In this document: positions 37,744-47,093 of the stretch, piece after piece | Layout of the letters: every line of letters begins with the position of its first letter | How positions within the stretch are numbered: the stretch's first letter is position 1 | Assembly (NCBI RefSeq): GCF_032594915.1 | Contig: NZ_CP118733.1 | Location: forward strand, 310,001 to 374,000 | Source of the DNA: Streptococcus sp. 29896 | GTDB lineage: Bacteria; Bacillota; Bacilli; Lactobacillales; Streptococcaceae | Direction: 5' to 3' | DNA length: 64,000 bases | Notes under the pieces: model-generated | What the model saw: the letters and a program-made list of their open reading frames with translations, nothing else | What the model was told of the DNA's origin: nothing | Database searches by the model: none | Position numbers and translations under genes: made by a program

Positions 37744-39094
37744 ATTCTGCAAAGAATGCTTGGTAAAGGGCCTTGAGGGCCTTTTCTTTTTCTTCGGTTT
37801 TGACAACGAACATGACTGAAACTTCGCTGGCACCTTGTGAAATCATGGCCAAGTTGACATTTTGTTGAGAGAGAGCAGCGGTTGCAGTAGCTGTTACCCC
37901 TACATGGCTCTTCATGTTCTCGCCGACAATCATGATGATGGATAGACCGTGCTCGATTTCAGCCTTATCCACTTCCAATTTTGTCTTCAATTGACGGAGG
38001 ATTTCTTCTTCCTTAATCGGAGTCAATTCACGCTCACGGAGTACGATGGATAAATCATCGATACCAGTTGGCATGTGTTCAAAGCGGATGTTCAAGTCTT
38101 CCAAGATTTGAAGGACCTTGCGGCCAAATCCAACTTCTCGGTTCATCAAATATTTGGACATGTTGATGCTTACAAAATCATCATCTGCCGCAATTCCGAC
38201 GACTGGTAGAGTTTCGCTGCTGTGTTCCAAGACAATCTGTGTACCTGGATGGTCTGGGTTGTTGGTATTCTTAATAACCAGAGGAATACGGCCGCGATAG
38301 GCTGGTAGCAAGGCTTCGTCATGGAGGACGGAGAAGCCAGCGTAAGCCAATTCCCGCATTTCACGATAGGTCAATTCCTTGATTGAATGTGGGTTCTTAA
38401 TGATGCCAGGGTGGGCAGCAAAAATGCCGTCAACATCCGTGAAGTTTTCATAGAGGTCTGCCTTAACACCAGCAGCAACAATCGAACCAGTGATGTCAGA
38501 GCCACCACGGGAAAAGGTACAGATTTGATTGTCGATGGTCACACCGAAGAAACCAGGGATAACCAAGACCTCATCTGCTTCTCGCAATTCTTCAATCTTG
38601 TCATAGCTAGAAGGCAAGATACGGGCATTTCCAGGTTCAGAAGAAACGATGATACCGGCTTTTTTAGGATGGACGTAGCGGGCTGGTAAGCCACGGTAGG
38701 TGAAGTATTCAGCGATTAACTTGGCATTGTTATCTTCGCCAGCGGCCAGAAAGCTATCATAGAGGAAATCGTTGTTTTCAATTGGAAGGGTTGCAAGGTC
38801 TTTGATGCTTTGAGCAATCTTTTTCATGCTCTTGGCAGTGAAGCCCAATTCGTCCACCATTGCCTGGTAACGGTCAATAATCCAGTCCTGACTAGCAGTA
38901 ACATCGTCCCCCTTGATGTAACGTTTGTAGTATTGAATCAGGGCATCTGTTACCTTTGTATCAGCAGCATCCCGCTTACCAGGTGCTGAAACTACGACAA
39001 AGCGTCGTTCAGGATCCGCCTGGACAATGTTAAATACTTTTTCTAATTGGCTTGCAGAAGCGAGGGAGCTCCCCCCAAATTTTGTAACTTTCAT
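37742..39094 (-). CDS. lysC: Aspartate kinase
   Basis: The 450-residue enzyme has the kinase motif VTKFGGSSLASASQ at the N-terminus, GFFGVTIDNQICTFSRGGSDITGSIVA in the catalytic core, and two C-terminal ACT domains (about 305-450) that sense amino acids. It phosphorylates aspartate at the start of the Lys, Thr, Met and diaminopimelate pathway, so it also supplies lysine for the cell wall. Single-gene unit on the minus strand. Which amino acid inhibits it cannot be told from the sequence. Confidence 0.94.
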   Translation of the reverse strand: MKVTKFGGSSLASASQLEKVFNIVQADPERRFVVVSAPGKRDAADTKVTDALIQYYKRYIKGDDVTASQDWIIDRYQAMVDELGFTAKSMKKIAQSIKDLATLPIENNDFLYDSFLAAGEDNNAKLIAEYFTYRGLPARYVHPKKAGIIVSSEPGNARILPSSYDKIEELREADEVLVIPGFFGVTIDNQICTFSRGGSDITGSIVAAGVKADLYENFTDVDGIFAAHPGIIKNPHSIKELTYREMRELAYAGFSVLHDEALLPAYRGRIPLVIKNTNNPDHPGTQIVLEHSSETLPVVGIAADDDFVSINMSKYLMNREVGFGRKVLQILEDLNIRFEHMPTGIDDLSIVLRERELTPIKEEEILRQLKTKLEVDKAEIEHGLSIIMIVGENMKSHVGVTATATAALSQQNVNLAMISQGASEVSVMFVVKTEEKEKALKALYQAFFAE

Positions 39095-39120
39095 CTCTAC
39101 TCCTCAATCTTATTTTTTTT

Positions 39121-39149
39121 ATTATAGCAAAAAGAGGGTATCTTGTCAG
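39121..39149 (-). promoter_or_regulatory. Aspartokinase promoter
   Basis: Minus strand -35 CTGACA (39144-39149), 17-bp spacer, -10 TATAAT (39121-39126). Confidence 0.7.
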
Positions 39150-39226
39150 TAATCCTTTTTGAAAACTTCCTATTAACGGGTCTGGGACAAAAATATGGTA
39201 CAATGTAGTCTGGATTGGAGGAAGGA

Positions 39227-39868
39227 ATGAAGGGCATTATTTTTGATATGGACGGTGTTCTGTTTGATACAGAACCATATTACTACCAACGTCGGGTAGA
39301 TTTTTTGGCAACCAAGGGCTTGTCAGTTGCTCACTTGGAACCAGCTATTTTTGTCGGAGGCCGGGTTCATCAAGTTTGGCAGCTGATTTTGGGAGAACAG
39401 TTTGATCAGTGGGATGTTGCTGAACTCGAGAAGGAGTATCGGACTTACAAGGATCAACATCCAGTTCCTTATGATCGCCTTGTGTTTTCAGATGCTCAAG
39501 CAGTCTTGCATTGGTTGACAGAAGAGGGAATCAAACTGGCGCTTGCCTCAAACACGGATCGACAGGATATTGACCGAGCCTTGTCAGAGAGTGGTCTGGC
39601 GTCCTACTTTACGGCTGTATTTTCAGGGATGGACTGCAAGGCAGGTAAACCCGATCCAGAGGTCTATGAAAAAGCTGCGACAGCACTTGGATTTTCAAAA
39701 GCTGAACTTTTGGTTGTTGAAGACAGTCCAAAGGGTATTCAGGCAGGAAAGGCAGCTGGATTACAAGTTTGGGCGATTGAGGACAAGCAGATTGGATTGG
39801 ACCAAAGTCAGGCAGATCGAAAGATTGAAAGTCTGAGTCAATTGAAAGAATACATGAAAAGAGCTTAG
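39227..39868 (+). CDS. HAD-superfamily phosphatase/phosphomutase (beta-phosphoglucomutase-like)
   Basis: The 213-residue protein has HAD motif I FDMDGVLFDTE, motif II LASNTD, and motif III/IV GKPDPEVYEKA with VVEDSPKGIQAGKAAG. A helical cap occupies about 15-90. This places it in the PGMB/phosphatase branch; the natural substrate is unknown. ATG 39227 is preferred to the TTG at 39215, since GGAGGAAGG lies just before it. An extended -10 TGG-TACAAT (39196-39204) serves as promoter and a terminator overlaps its stop, so it stands alone between aspartokinase and the fab cluster. Confidence 0.85.
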   Translation: MKGIIFDMDGVLFDTEPYYYQRRVDFLATKGLSVAHLEPAIFVGGRVHQVWQLILGEQFDQWDVAELEKEYRTYKDQHPVPYDRLVFSDAQAVLHWLTEEGIKLALASNTDRQDIDRALSESGLASYFTAVFSGMDCKAGKPDPEVYEKAATALGFSKAELLVVEDSPKGIQAGKAAGLQVWAIEDKQIGLDQSQADRKIESLSQLKEYMKRA

Positions 39869-39879
39869 GCTCTTTTTTT
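39858..39879 (+). terminator. Terminator of the HAD gene
   Basis: Stem AAAGAGC / GCTCTTT, loop TTAG containing the stop codon, T-run. Confidence 0.85.
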
Positions 39880-39928
39880 CGGATGTGACAGTTTTTTTGG
39901 TTTGAAAGCCAATCACCTGTCAAAAGTA

Positions 39929-39973
39929 TGGTAGAATAGGATAAATTTAACTTTATAGTTTGATGTTCAAAGT
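39929..39973 (+). promoter_or_regulatory. fabM promoter and FabT box
   Basis: Extended -10 TGG-TAGAAT (39929-39937), then AGTTTGATGTTCAAAGT (39957-39973), with arms TTTGA/TCAAA as in the FabT box. It lies downstream of the promoter before the fabM ribosome site. Confidence 0.65.
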
Positions 39974-40002
39974 TTTTTAGGAGATCAGTATAGGAGGAAA
40001 TC

Positions 40003-40794
40003 ATGCCTTATTCAACGATTCGCTATCAGGTGACAGAAGGTCTTGCGACCCTAACCCTTAACCGTCCTGATGTGGCAAACGGCTTTAATATTCCCATGTG
40101 CGAAGAGATGCTGGCTGCTATTGAGGAGACCGCTCAAAATGATCAGGTGCAGTTTCTAAAAATTGAAGCAGCGGGTTCAATCTTCTCTGTCGGAGGAGAT
40201 TTGGTGGAGATGAAGCGAGCGGTGGATGAGGACGATATTCCTTCTCTTGTGCGCATAGCAGAGCTGGTTAATGACATCTCCTTCGCTCTCAAGCAACTAC
40301 CAAAGGTTGTCATTATGGTCACCGATGGAGCAGTAGCTGGCGCAGCAGCCAATATGGCAGTTGCTGCAGACTTTGTGATTTCTTCGACTAAAACAAAATT
40401 CATCCAGGCCTTTGTTGGCGTCGGGTTGGCGCCAGATGCGGGTGGTATTTTCTTGCTCAGTCGTGCAATTGGTGCCAATAGGGCAAGTCGCTTGGCCATG
40501 ACGGGAGAAGGTTTGTCTGCGGAGAAAGCTTTAGAATACGGCATTATTTATAAACTGGTTGAGCCAGAAAAGTTGGAAAAAACGGTCCAACAGATCCTTA
40601 AGAAGCTCATGCGTGGTTCCATCAATTCCTACATGGCGATTAAGCAACTGGTCTGGGAGAGTCAGTTCAAGGGCTGGGAATCTTATCGCCGATTGGAGTT
40701 ACAATTGCAGGAAAGGTTGGCCTTCAAAGAAGACTTCAAAGAAGGTGTACGTGCACATGCAGAGCGGAGAAGACCCGTTTTCAAAGGAAAATAA
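40003..40794 (+). CDS. fabM: Trans-2,cis-3-decenoyl-ACP isomerase
   Basis: The 263-residue crotonase-fold protein has [13 protein letters not shown] near the start, the oxyanion segment [12 protein letters not shown], and [19 protein letters not shown]. At the head of a streptococcal fab cluster this is FabM, which makes the cis double bond for unsaturated fatty acids in place of FabA. It is transcribed on its own ahead of fabT. AGGAGGAAAT precedes the ATG. The call rests on context, since enoyl-CoA hydratases share the fold. Confidence 0.9.
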   Translation: MPYSTIRYQVTEGLATLTLNRPDVANGFNIPMCEEMLAAIEETAQNDQVQFLKIEAAGSIFSVGGDLVEMKRAVDEDDIPSLVRIAELVNDISFALKQLPKVVIMVTDGAVAGAAANMAVAADFVISSTKTKFIQAFVGVGLAPDAGGIFLLSRAIGANRASRLAMTGEGLSAEKALEYGIIYKLVEPEKLEKTVQQILKKLMRGSINSYMAIKQLVWESQFKGWESYRRLELQLQERLAFKEDFKEGVRAHAERRRPVFKGK

Positions 40795-40814
40795 TTAGCA
40801 TGTTCTGAAAAAAT

Positions 40815-40859
40815 ATTTGACAATCAAATTATTCTGGAGTATACTTTGGCTATCAAAGT
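40815..40859 (+). promoter_or_regulatory. fabT promoter with two FabT boxes
   Basis: -35 TTGACA (40817-40822), 17-bp spacer, -10 TATACT (40840-40845). ATTTGACAATCAAAT (40815-40829) covers the -35; ACTTTGGCTATCAAAGT (40843-40859) begins in the -10. Two sites over one promoter fit tight autoregulation. Confidence 0.75.
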
Positions 40860-40873
40860 AAAGGAGGCTGATT

Positions 40874-41308
40874 TTGGAAGATCCAAAAATCAATGAATAT
40901 CTAACGGCAATTTTTAATAATGTCCTGGTCATTCAGGAGAATAGCCTCCGAAAGAGTCGTTTCAACGACATTTCCATAAAGGAAATGCACACCATTGATG
41001 AAATTGGTGATAAGAAGGGAGCGACACCGAGTGATATTGCTCGGGCTTTGATGGTGACACTTGGAACGGTGACAACCAGTCTCAACAACTTGGAGAGAAA
41101 GGGCTATATCGAACGCGTGCGCTCTACCAAGGACAGACGGGTGGTTCATCTCTATCTGACCAAGAAGGGTCGTCTGGTCTATCGCTTGCACCAACGTTTC
41201 CATAATGAAATGGTCAAGCAGATTACAGATGGGATGGACGAGGCAGAATACCAAGTAATGAAAAAAGGGCTCTACAAACTCTATAATTTCTTGGAGGATT
41301 TGAAATGA
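40874..41308 (+). CDS. fabT: MarR-family fatty acid repressor FabT
   Basis: The 144-residue regulator has the winged-helix core [41 protein letters not shown] written as a MarR fold, flanked by dimer helices. With long-chain acyl-ACP as co-repressor it lowers expression of the fab genes when exogenous fatty acid is available, which ties to fakA at the window start. The start codon is TTG, 6 bases after AAGGAGG; homologues begin at the same point (KINEYLT). It overlaps fabH by ATGA. Confidence 0.94.
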   Translation: MEDPKINEYLTAIFNNVLVIQENSLRKSRFNDISIKEMHTIDEIGDKKGATPSDIARALMVTLGTVTTSLNNLERKGYIERVRSTKDRRVVHLYLTKKGRLVYRLHQRFHNEMVKQITDGMDEAEYQVMKKGLYKLYNFLEDLK

Positions 41309-42282
41309 GAACCTTCGCTAAAATCAGTCAGGTTGCCCACTATGTTCCTGAACAGCTTGTGAGCAATGATGATTTAGCACAGATCATGGATACCAGCGAC
41401 GACTGGATTGCTTCGCGGACGGGTATTCGTCAAAGACGGATTGTTGTAGATGAAAATACCAGCGATTTAGCTAGTCAGGTTGCCAAATCCTTGCTAGACA
41501 AGTCGGGTGTGGCTGCTGATGAAATTGATTTTATCATCATCGCAACTATTACACCAGATTCAGCCATGCCGTCAACGGCAGCTCGGGTCCAGGCGGCAAT
41601 CGGTGCCAAGAAAGCTTTTGCCTATGACCTGGTGGCAGCTTGTTCGGGCTTCGTTTTCGCCCTGTCCACCGCCGACAAACTGATCTCCTCTGGTATCTAC
41701 CAAAAGGGAATCGTGATTGGAGCAGAGGTCTTGTCCAAGACTCTTGACTGGACAGATCGTGGAACGGCAGTCTTGTTTGGAGATGGTGCTGGTGGGGTTT
41801 TGTTGGAGGCCAGTCCTGAGCAACACTTTCTAGCAGAAATCAACCGAACGGATGGCAGTCGTGGTCTAGGTTTGACCTCTGGTCAAACAGGTTTGCACTC
41901 TCCCTTTTCAAAAGAAGGGAGCAACCAACCTTACTTGCAGATGGATGGTCGAGCGATTTTTGAGTTTGCTGTTCGCGACGTGACCAAGACCATTGCAGAG
42001 CTGTTAGACAGTCAGGGTCTGACTGGTGATGAGGTGGATTACTTCCTGCTTCATCAGGCAAATAGTCGGATTTTGGATAAGATGGCACGCAAGCTAGGTA
42101 TTGGTATTGAGAAATTTCCAGCCAATATGATGCACTATGGCAATACCAGCGCAGCCAGCATTCCCATTCTTTTATCAGAATGTGTGGAAGCAGGCAGCTT
42201 GCGCTTGGATGGTAGCCAAACGGTTGTGTTGGCAGGCTTTGGTGGCGGCCTGACTTGGGGAACGCTACTACTGAAACTTTAG
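41305..42282 (+). CDS. fabH: Beta-ketoacyl-ACP synthase III
   Basis: The 325-residue condensing enzyme has the catalytic Cys in [10 protein letters not shown] (C113), His in LLHQANSRI and Asn in GNTSAASIP. It starts each fatty acid chain by joining acetyl-CoA to malonyl-ACP. The start codon overlaps the fabT stop (ATGA), so translation is coupled to the repressor. A hairpin with an AT-rich tail follows before acpP. Confidence 0.96.
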   Translation: MRTFAKISQVAHYVPEQLVSNDDLAQIMDTSDDWIASRTGIRQRRIVVDENTSDLASQVAKSLLDKSGVAADEIDFIIIATITPDSAMPSTAARVQAAIGAKKAFAYDLVAACSGFVFALSTADKLISSGIYQKGIVIGAEVLSKTLDWTDRGTAVLFGDGAGGVLLEASPEQHFLAEINRTDGSRGLGLTSGQTGLHSPFSKEGSNQPYLQMDGRAIFEFAVRDVTKTIAELLDSQGLTGDEVDYFLLHQANSRILDKMARKLGIGIEKFPANMMHYGNTSAASIPILLSECVEAGSLRLDGSQTVVLAGFGGGLTWGTLLLKL

Positions 42283-42289
42283 TTAATTC

Positions 42290-42322
42290 CTTGCCTTAGG
42301 CAAGATTTTAAAAATTTTTTTA
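42290..42322 (+). terminator. Hairpin between fabH and acpP
   Basis: CTTGCC / GGCAAG, loop TTA, followed by an A/T-rich stretch ending in T7. A weak terminator or processing site here would let acpP expression differ from fabT-fabH. Confidence 0.5.
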
Positions 42323-42340
42323 TCAAAAAGGAGCACTATC

Positions 42341-42565
42341 ATGGCAGTATTTGAAAAAGTACAAGAAATCATCGTTGAAGAATTGGGTAAGGATGCTGAA
42401 GAAGTAACCCTTACAACAACCTTTGAAGATTTGGATGCAGATTCATTGGATCTTTTCCAAGTTATCTCTGAAATCGAAGATGCATTTGACATCCAAATCG
42501 ACACTGAAGAAGGTTTGACAACTGTAGGCGATTTGGTTGCGTACGTTGAAGAAAAAACAAAATAA
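42341..42565 (+). CDS. acpP: Acyl carrier protein
   Basis: The 74-residue acidic protein has the phosphopantetheine site [18 protein letters not shown] (the Ser after Asp-Ala-Asp). It carries growing acyl chains between the Fab enzymes and is activated by AcpS, encoded at 28.5 kb. AAAAGGAGCA precedes the ATG. Within the cluster it is followed by an unusually palindrome-rich 170-bp gap before fabK. Confidence 0.96.
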   Translation: MAVFEKVQEIIVEELGKDAEEVTLTTTFEDLDADSLDLFQVISEIEDAFDIQIDTEEGLTTVGDLVAYVEEKTK

Positions 42566-42609
42566 GATTTCGATAGAAAAGTGCTATTTAGCATTTTTCT
42601 TAAGTAAAA

Positions 42610-42711
42610 TACTTTGATATTCAAAACATTGAAATATCAAAGTATATTTTGAGTGAGGGGGCAACCCTTCACTTGTTTACCTAATGATTTGATATTCAAA
42701 TAATTAGGTAA
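42610..42711 (+). promoter_or_regulatory. Palindrome-rich regulatory gap before fabK, with FabT boxes
   Basis: Three inverted repeats in series. (1) TACTTTGATATTCAA / TTGAAATATCAAAGTA with a one-base bulge (42610-42645), containing TTTGATATTCAAA. (2) GTGAGGGG / CCCTTCAC with one G-T. (3) A 35-bp palindrome (42677-42711) with arms TTACCTAAT / ATTAGGTAA around ATTTGATATTCAAAT. Repeats 1 and 3 carry FabT-type TTTGA-N3-TCAAA cores. A FabT-controlled fabK promoter is known in pneumococcus. Confidence 0.75.
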
Positions 42712-42735
42712 GCAAGAAAAACAGATGAGGGAATT

Positions 42736-43701
42736 ATGAAGACGAAAATAACAGAATTGCTCGATATTAAGTATCCAATTTTTCAAGGTGGTATGGCTTG
42801 GGTGGCTGACGGTGACTTGGCTGGTGCGGTTTCAAATGCTGGTGGTTTAGGCATTATCGGTGGAGGAAATGCTCCCAAAGAGGTGGTCAAGGCAAATATT
42901 GACAAGGTTAAATCTATCACGGACAAACCTTTCGGTGTTAATATCATGCTTTTGTCTCCTTTTGCGGATGACATTGTTGACTTGGTCATCGAAGAAGGTG
43001 TGAAAGTTGTCACCACAGGAGCAGGAAATCCAGGGAAGTATATGGAGCGTCTCCATGCTGCAGGGATTACAGTTATTCCTGTTGTACCGAGTGTAGCCCT
43101 TGCTAAACGCATGGAAAAATTAGGGGTTGATGCCGTCATCGCTGAAGGGATGGAAGCCGGTGGTCACATCGGTAAATTGACAACTATGACCTTGGTTCGT
43201 CAGGTTGTTGATGCCATATCTATTCCTGTGATCGCAGCAGGTGGTATCGCAGACGGTGCTGGTGCTGCCGCAGCCTTTATGCTAGGGGCAGAAGCCATCC
43301 AAGTGGGGACGCGTTTTGTTGTTGCCAAGGAGTCAAATGCCCACCCAGCCTACAAGGAAAAGGTCCTCAAGGCCAAGGATATTGACACGACTGTTTCTGC
43401 CTCCGTTGTAGGTCACTCGGTGCGTGCGATTAAGAACAAGCTTTCGACAGCCTATGCAGCTGCAGAAAAAGACTTCCTAGCTGGAAAAATTTCAGCAGAA
43501 TCCATTGAAGAACTGGGTGCAGGTGCCCTCCGCAATGCCGTTGTAGATGGTGATGTGGTCAATGGTTCGGTTATGGCAGGTCAGATTGCTGGCTTGGTGA
43601 CTAAGGAAGAAACCTGTGAAGAAATTTTGAAAGATTTATATTTTGGTGCTGCCAAGGTGATTCGCGAAGAGGCGAATCGCTGGGCATCTGTTGGAGAATA
43701 A
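42736..43701 (+). CDS. fabK: Enoyl-ACP reductase II (FMN-dependent)
   Basis: The 321-residue flavoprotein begins with the nitronate monooxygenase-like core PIFQGGMAWVADGDLAGAVSNAGGLGIIGGG, then AEGMEAGGHIG and VIAAGGIADGAGAAAAFMLGAEAIQVGTRF. FabK performs the last reduction of each elongation cycle in streptococci, which use it in place of FabI. GATGAGGGA precedes the ATG. fabD starts 1 base after its stop. First gene of the fabK-fabD-fabG-fabF-accB-fabZ run. Confidence 0.96.
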   Translation: MKTKITELLDIKYPIFQGGMAWVADGDLAGAVSNAGGLGIIGGGNAPKEVVKANIDKVKSITDKPFGVNIMLLSPFADDIVDLVIEEGVKVVTTGAGNPGKYMERLHAAGITVIPVVPSVALAKRMEKLGVDAVIAEGMEAGGHIGKLTTMTLVRQVVDAISIPVIAAGGIADGAGAAAAFMLGAEAIQVGTRFVVAKESNAHPAYKEKVLKAKDIDTTVSASVVGHSVRAIKNKLSTAYAAAEKDFLAGKISAESIEELGAGALRNAVVDGDVVNGSVMAGQIAGLVTKEETCEEILKDLYFGAAKVIREEANRWASVGE

Positions 43702-43702
43702 G

Positions 43703-44623
43703 ATGACAAAAACAGCTTTTCTTTTTGCAGGTCAAGGGTCTCAGACAGTGGGGATGGCCCGCGACCTTTACGAATATTACCCGATAGTTAGAGAAACGTT
43801 TGACCAGGCTAGTCAGATTCTGGGGTATAACATTCGCGACCTAATTGACAATCAAGAGGATAAATTACATCAGACTCGCTATACCCAACCTGCTATTTTG
43901 ACCACTTCTGTGGCTATTTTTCGACTGCTGGAAGAAGAGGGAGTACAACCTGATATGGTAGCTGGTCTATCCTTGGGAGAATATTCAGCTCTGGTAGCAT
44001 CGGGAGCTTTGGCCTTTGAAGATGCGATTGCCCTGATTGCTAAGCGTGGTGAATATATGGAAACGGCTGCGCCAGCAGGGACTGGTAAGATGGTTGCTGT
44101 TCTCAACACAGATGTCAACTTGATTGAAGAAATCTGTTCGACTGTTACCTCTGGGATTGTTTCCCCAGCCAACTACAACACACCAGCCCAAATCGTCATC
44201 GGAGGCGAGGTGGCTGCAGTGGATGAGGCGGTTGAATTGCTGAAGGAAGCTGGTGTCAAACGGATGATTCCGCTCAATGTATCAGGTCCTTTCCACACGG
44301 CTCTCCTGAGACCAGCGTCGGAGCAATTGGCTCAGGCCTTGGAGCAGGTGGAATTTGCGGACTTCCAAGTAGAGTTGGTCGGTAATACGGAAGCCAAGGT
44401 TATGAAAAAAGAGGACATCAAGTCCCTCTTGCCCCGTCAAGTGATGGAACCAGTTCGTTTCTATGAGTCAATCGCAACCATGCAGGAAGCTGGTGTGACT
44501 AACTTTATTGAAATCGGTCCAGGCAAAGTCTTATCAGGATTTGTCAAGAAAATCGATAAGACAGCCGAGGTGGTGACAGTAGAAGATGTGGCAAGTCTAG
44601 AAGGCTTGTTGACTAGCCAATAA
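43703..44623 (+). CDS. fabD: Malonyl-CoA:ACP transacylase
   Basis: The 306-residue enzyme has FAGQGSQTVGMARDLYE at the N-terminus and the nucleophile Ser in GLSLGEYSAL (S90), with the His in GPFHTALL. It loads malonyl units on AcpP. ATG 43703 follows TTGGAGAATAAG, so the ribosome site lies within the fabK end; an upstream in-frame codon at 43691 is not needed. fabG follows after 9 bases. Confidence 0.96.
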   Translation: MTKTAFLFAGQGSQTVGMARDLYEYYPIVRETFDQASQILGYNIRDLIDNQEDKLHQTRYTQPAILTTSVAIFRLLEEEGVQPDMVAGLSLGEYSALVASGALAFEDAIALIAKRGEYMETAAPAGTGKMVAVLNTDVNLIEEICSTVTSGIVSPANYNTPAQIVIGGEVAAVDEAVELLKEAGVKRMIPLNVSGPFHTALLRPASEQLAQALEQVEFADFQVELVGNTEAKVMKKEDIKSLLPRQVMEPVRFYESIATMQEAGVTNFIEIGPGKVLSGFVKKIDKTAEVVTVEDVASLEGLLTSQ

Positions 44624-44632
44624 GGAGAAATT

Positions 44633-45367
44633 ATGGAACTTACCAATAAAAATGTGTTTGTGACGGGTTCAAGTCGTGGAATCGGCTTGGCCATTGCCCA
44701 TAAGTTTGCTAGCCTTGGTGCCAATGTGGTACTAAATGGTCGTGGTCAGCTGGGGCAGGACTTACTGGATAGCTTTGCAGATTACGGTGTCAAAGTAGTG
44801 GCCATTTCAGGTGATATTTCCAGTTCGGCAGATGCCAAACGGATGGTGGCTGAGGCGGTTGAGGCTCTTGGTAGCGTCGATATCTTGGTCAACAATGCAG
44901 GAATTACCAAAGACGGCATGGCTCTGCGAATGACGGAAGAGGATTTCGAGAGCGTTTTGAGTATCAATTTAACAGGTACCTTTAACATGACCCAGGCTGT
45001 TTTGAAACCTATGACCAAGGCGCGTGAAGGGGCTATTATCAACCTTTCCAGTGTGGTCGGTTTGACTGGAAATGCCGGTCAGGCTAATTATGCTGCTTCT
45101 AAGGCAGGTGTCATTGGTTTTACAAAATCCATTGCTCGTGAAGTCGCAGGGCGAAATGTCCGTGTCAATGCGATTGCGCCGGGCTTTATCCAGTCTGATA
45201 TGACAGATGTTTTATCTGACAAGATTAAAGAAGCTATGACTGCACAAATTCCTATGAAACGCTTCGGTTTGACGGAAGAAGTAGCCGATGTTGCTGTATT
45301 CCTTGCCAAGCAAGAATATCTGACAGGTCAGGTGATTGCGGTTGACGGCGGCTTGACCATGCAGTAA
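44633..45367 (+). CDS. fabG: 3-oxoacyl-ACP reductase
   Basis: The 244-residue short-chain dehydrogenase has the NADPH motif VTGSSRGIGLAIA, the NNAG motif, the catalytic YAASKAG and a C-terminal GQVIAVDGGLTM. It reduces 3-ketoacyl-ACP. TAAGGAGAAATT precedes the ATG and fabF follows after 13 bases. Length is typical. Confidence 0.97.
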   Translation: MELTNKNVFVTGSSRGIGLAIAHKFASLGANVVLNGRGQLGQDLLDSFADYGVKVVAISGDISSSADAKRMVAEAVEALGSVDILVNNAGITKDGMALRMTEEDFESVLSINLTGTFNMTQAVLKPMTKAREGAIINLSSVVGLTGNAGQANYAASKAGVIGFTKSIAREVAGRNVRVNAIAPGFIQSDMTDVLSDKIKEAMTAQIPMKRFGLTEEVADVAVFLAKQEYLTGQVIAVDGGLTMQ

Positions 45368-45380
45368 GAGAGGTTTGAAA

Positions 45381-46616
45381 ATGACAAAATTAAATCGTGT
45401 AGTAGTAACAGGCTATGGTCTGACATCGCCAATTGGTAATACGCCAGAGGAATTCTGGGATAGCCTGGTCAATGGTAAGATTGGGATCGGAAAGATTACC
45501 AAGTTTGATACCAGTGAATACTCAGTCCATAATGCTGCGGAAATCAAGGATTTTCCTTTTGACAAATACTTCGTTAAAAAAGATACCAACCGCTATGATA
45601 ACTACTCCCTCTATGCTCTCTATGCAGCTCGTGAGGCAGTAGCCAATGCTAATCTTGATACAGAAGCCGTTGACAGTGACCGTTTCGGTGTTATCTTGTC
45701 AACGGGTATCGGTGGAATTTTGGAAATCGAGGAGCAGGTTGCTCGCATGAACGAAAAAGGACCAAAACGCATTCGTCCTATGGCCCTTCCAAAAGCCTTG
45801 CCAAACATGGCGGCTGGAAATATTGCCATGCAGGTCGGTGCTAATGGTGTCTGCAAGTGTGTCATCACAGCCTGTGCTTCGTCAAATGATGCCTTGGGTG
45901 AAGCCTTCCGTGAAATCAAGTTTGGCTTCCAAGATGTCATGTTGGCAGGTGGAGCAGAAGCAGCCATTACTCCATTTGCAATCGGTGGTTTCCAAGCTTT
46001 GACAGCTATGTCGACTACTGAGGATCCAGAACGTGCGTCTATTCCATTTGACAAGGACCGCAATGGTTTTGTCATGGGAGAGGGTTCCGCGGTTTTAGTA
46101 TTGGAAAGTTTGGAACACGCAGAGGCGCGTGGAGCGACGATTTTGGCTGAAATCGTTGGTTATGGGAATACCTGTGATGCCCACCACATGACTTCTCCAC
46201 ATCCAGAAGGTCAGGGTGCTATTAAGGCCATGAAGTTGGCCATTTCAGAAGCAGGTTTAGAGCCAGCTGATATTGACTACATCAATGCCCATGGTACTTC
46301 GACACCGGCTAATGAAAAAGGGGAAAGCCAAGCTATTGTATCCGTTTTCGGCAAGAACACGCCAGTTTCTTCCACCAAGTCCTTTACAGGGCACTTGTTG
46401 GGGGCAGCGGGTGCAGTTGAGGCGGCAGCAGTCATTGAGGCTATGCGTCATTCTTACGCACCAAAGACAGCTGGTACGACAGAATTATCTGAAGATATTG
46501 AAGCAGATGTCATTTATGGACAGGGGCGTGATATGGAAATCCGCCATGCCATTTCAAATACATTTGGCTTTGGAGGTCACAACTCGGTAATTGCTTTCAA
46601 ACGTTGGGAGGCTTAA
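45381..46616 (+). CDS. fabF: Beta-ketoacyl-ACP synthase II
   Basis: The 411-residue condensing enzyme has the catalytic Cys in ACASSNDALG (C165), the first His in INAHGTSTPANEKGE, and the second in KSFTGHLLGAAGAVEA. It extends acyl-ACP chains. ATG 45381 is taken as the start; a TTG two codons earlier is in the same frame but adds little. The stop is immediately followed by the GTG of accB. Confidence 0.97.
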   Translation: MTKLNRVVVTGYGLTSPIGNTPEEFWDSLVNGKIGIGKITKFDTSEYSVHNAAEIKDFPFDKYFVKKDTNRYDNYSLYALYAAREAVANANLDTEAVDSDRFGVILSTGIGGILEIEEQVARMNEKGPKRIRPMALPKALPNMAAGNIAMQVGANGVCKCVITACASSNDALGEAFREIKFGFQDVMLAGGAEAAITPFAIGGFQALTAMSTTEDPERASIPFDKDRNGFVMGEGSAVLVLESLEHAEARGATILAEIVGYGNTCDAHHMTSPHPEGQGAIKAMKLAISEAGLEPADIDYINAHGTSTPANEKGESQAIVSVFGKNTPVSSTKSFTGHLLGAAGAVEAAAVIEAMRHSYAPKTAGTTELSEDIEADVIYGQGRDMEIRHAISNTFGFGGHNSVIAFKRWEA

Positions 46617-47093
46617 GTGAATATTACAGAAATAAAGGACTTGATGAGTCAGTTTGACCAGTCAAGTTTGCGAGAATTTTCATATAGCAATGCTGGGGAA
46701 ACCTTGCATTTCAGTAAAAATCAGCAGGCGACAGCGGTTCCGAGTCCAGCGGTCGAAGCTCCGCTTGTTCCAGTAGCTCCTGCAAGCCCATCCCCTGTGC
46801 CAGCAGTTGAAACCAGTGAGCCAGCTCCAGTAGAAGCAGGTGCAAGCTCTGTGGCAGAAGGTACGGTAGTGGAAAGTCCCTTGGTCGGCGTGGCTTATTT
46901 GTCACCAGCCCCTGACAAGCCAGCCTTTGTAGCAGTTGGCGATACGGTCAAAAAAGGGCAGACTCTCATGATTATCGAAGCCATGAAGGTCATGAACGAA
47001 GTGCCTGCTGACCGTGACGGTGTGGTCACAGAGATTTTGGTGGCTAACCAGGACGTTGTAGAATTTGGACAAGGATTGATACGCATCAAATGA
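46617..47093 (+). CDS. accB: Biotin carboxyl carrier protein of acetyl-CoA carboxylase
   Basis: The 158-residue protein has an N-terminal helix region, an Ala/Pro-rich linker (about 40-80), and a C-terminal biotinyl domain with [11 protein letters not shown], whose Lys is biotinylated. The start is GTG, placed right after the fabF stop, with GGGAGG in the fabF end. The fabZ ATG overlaps its stop. It carries CO2 from AccC to AccD-AccA. Confidence 0.96.
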   Translation: MNITEIKDLMSQFDQSSLREFSYSNAGETLHFSKNQQATAVPSPAVEAPLVPVAPASPSPVPAVETSEPAPVEAGASSVAEGTVVESPLVGVAYLSPAPDKPAFVAVGDTVKKGQTLMIIEAMKVMNEVPADRDGVVTEILVANQDVVEFGQGLIRIK

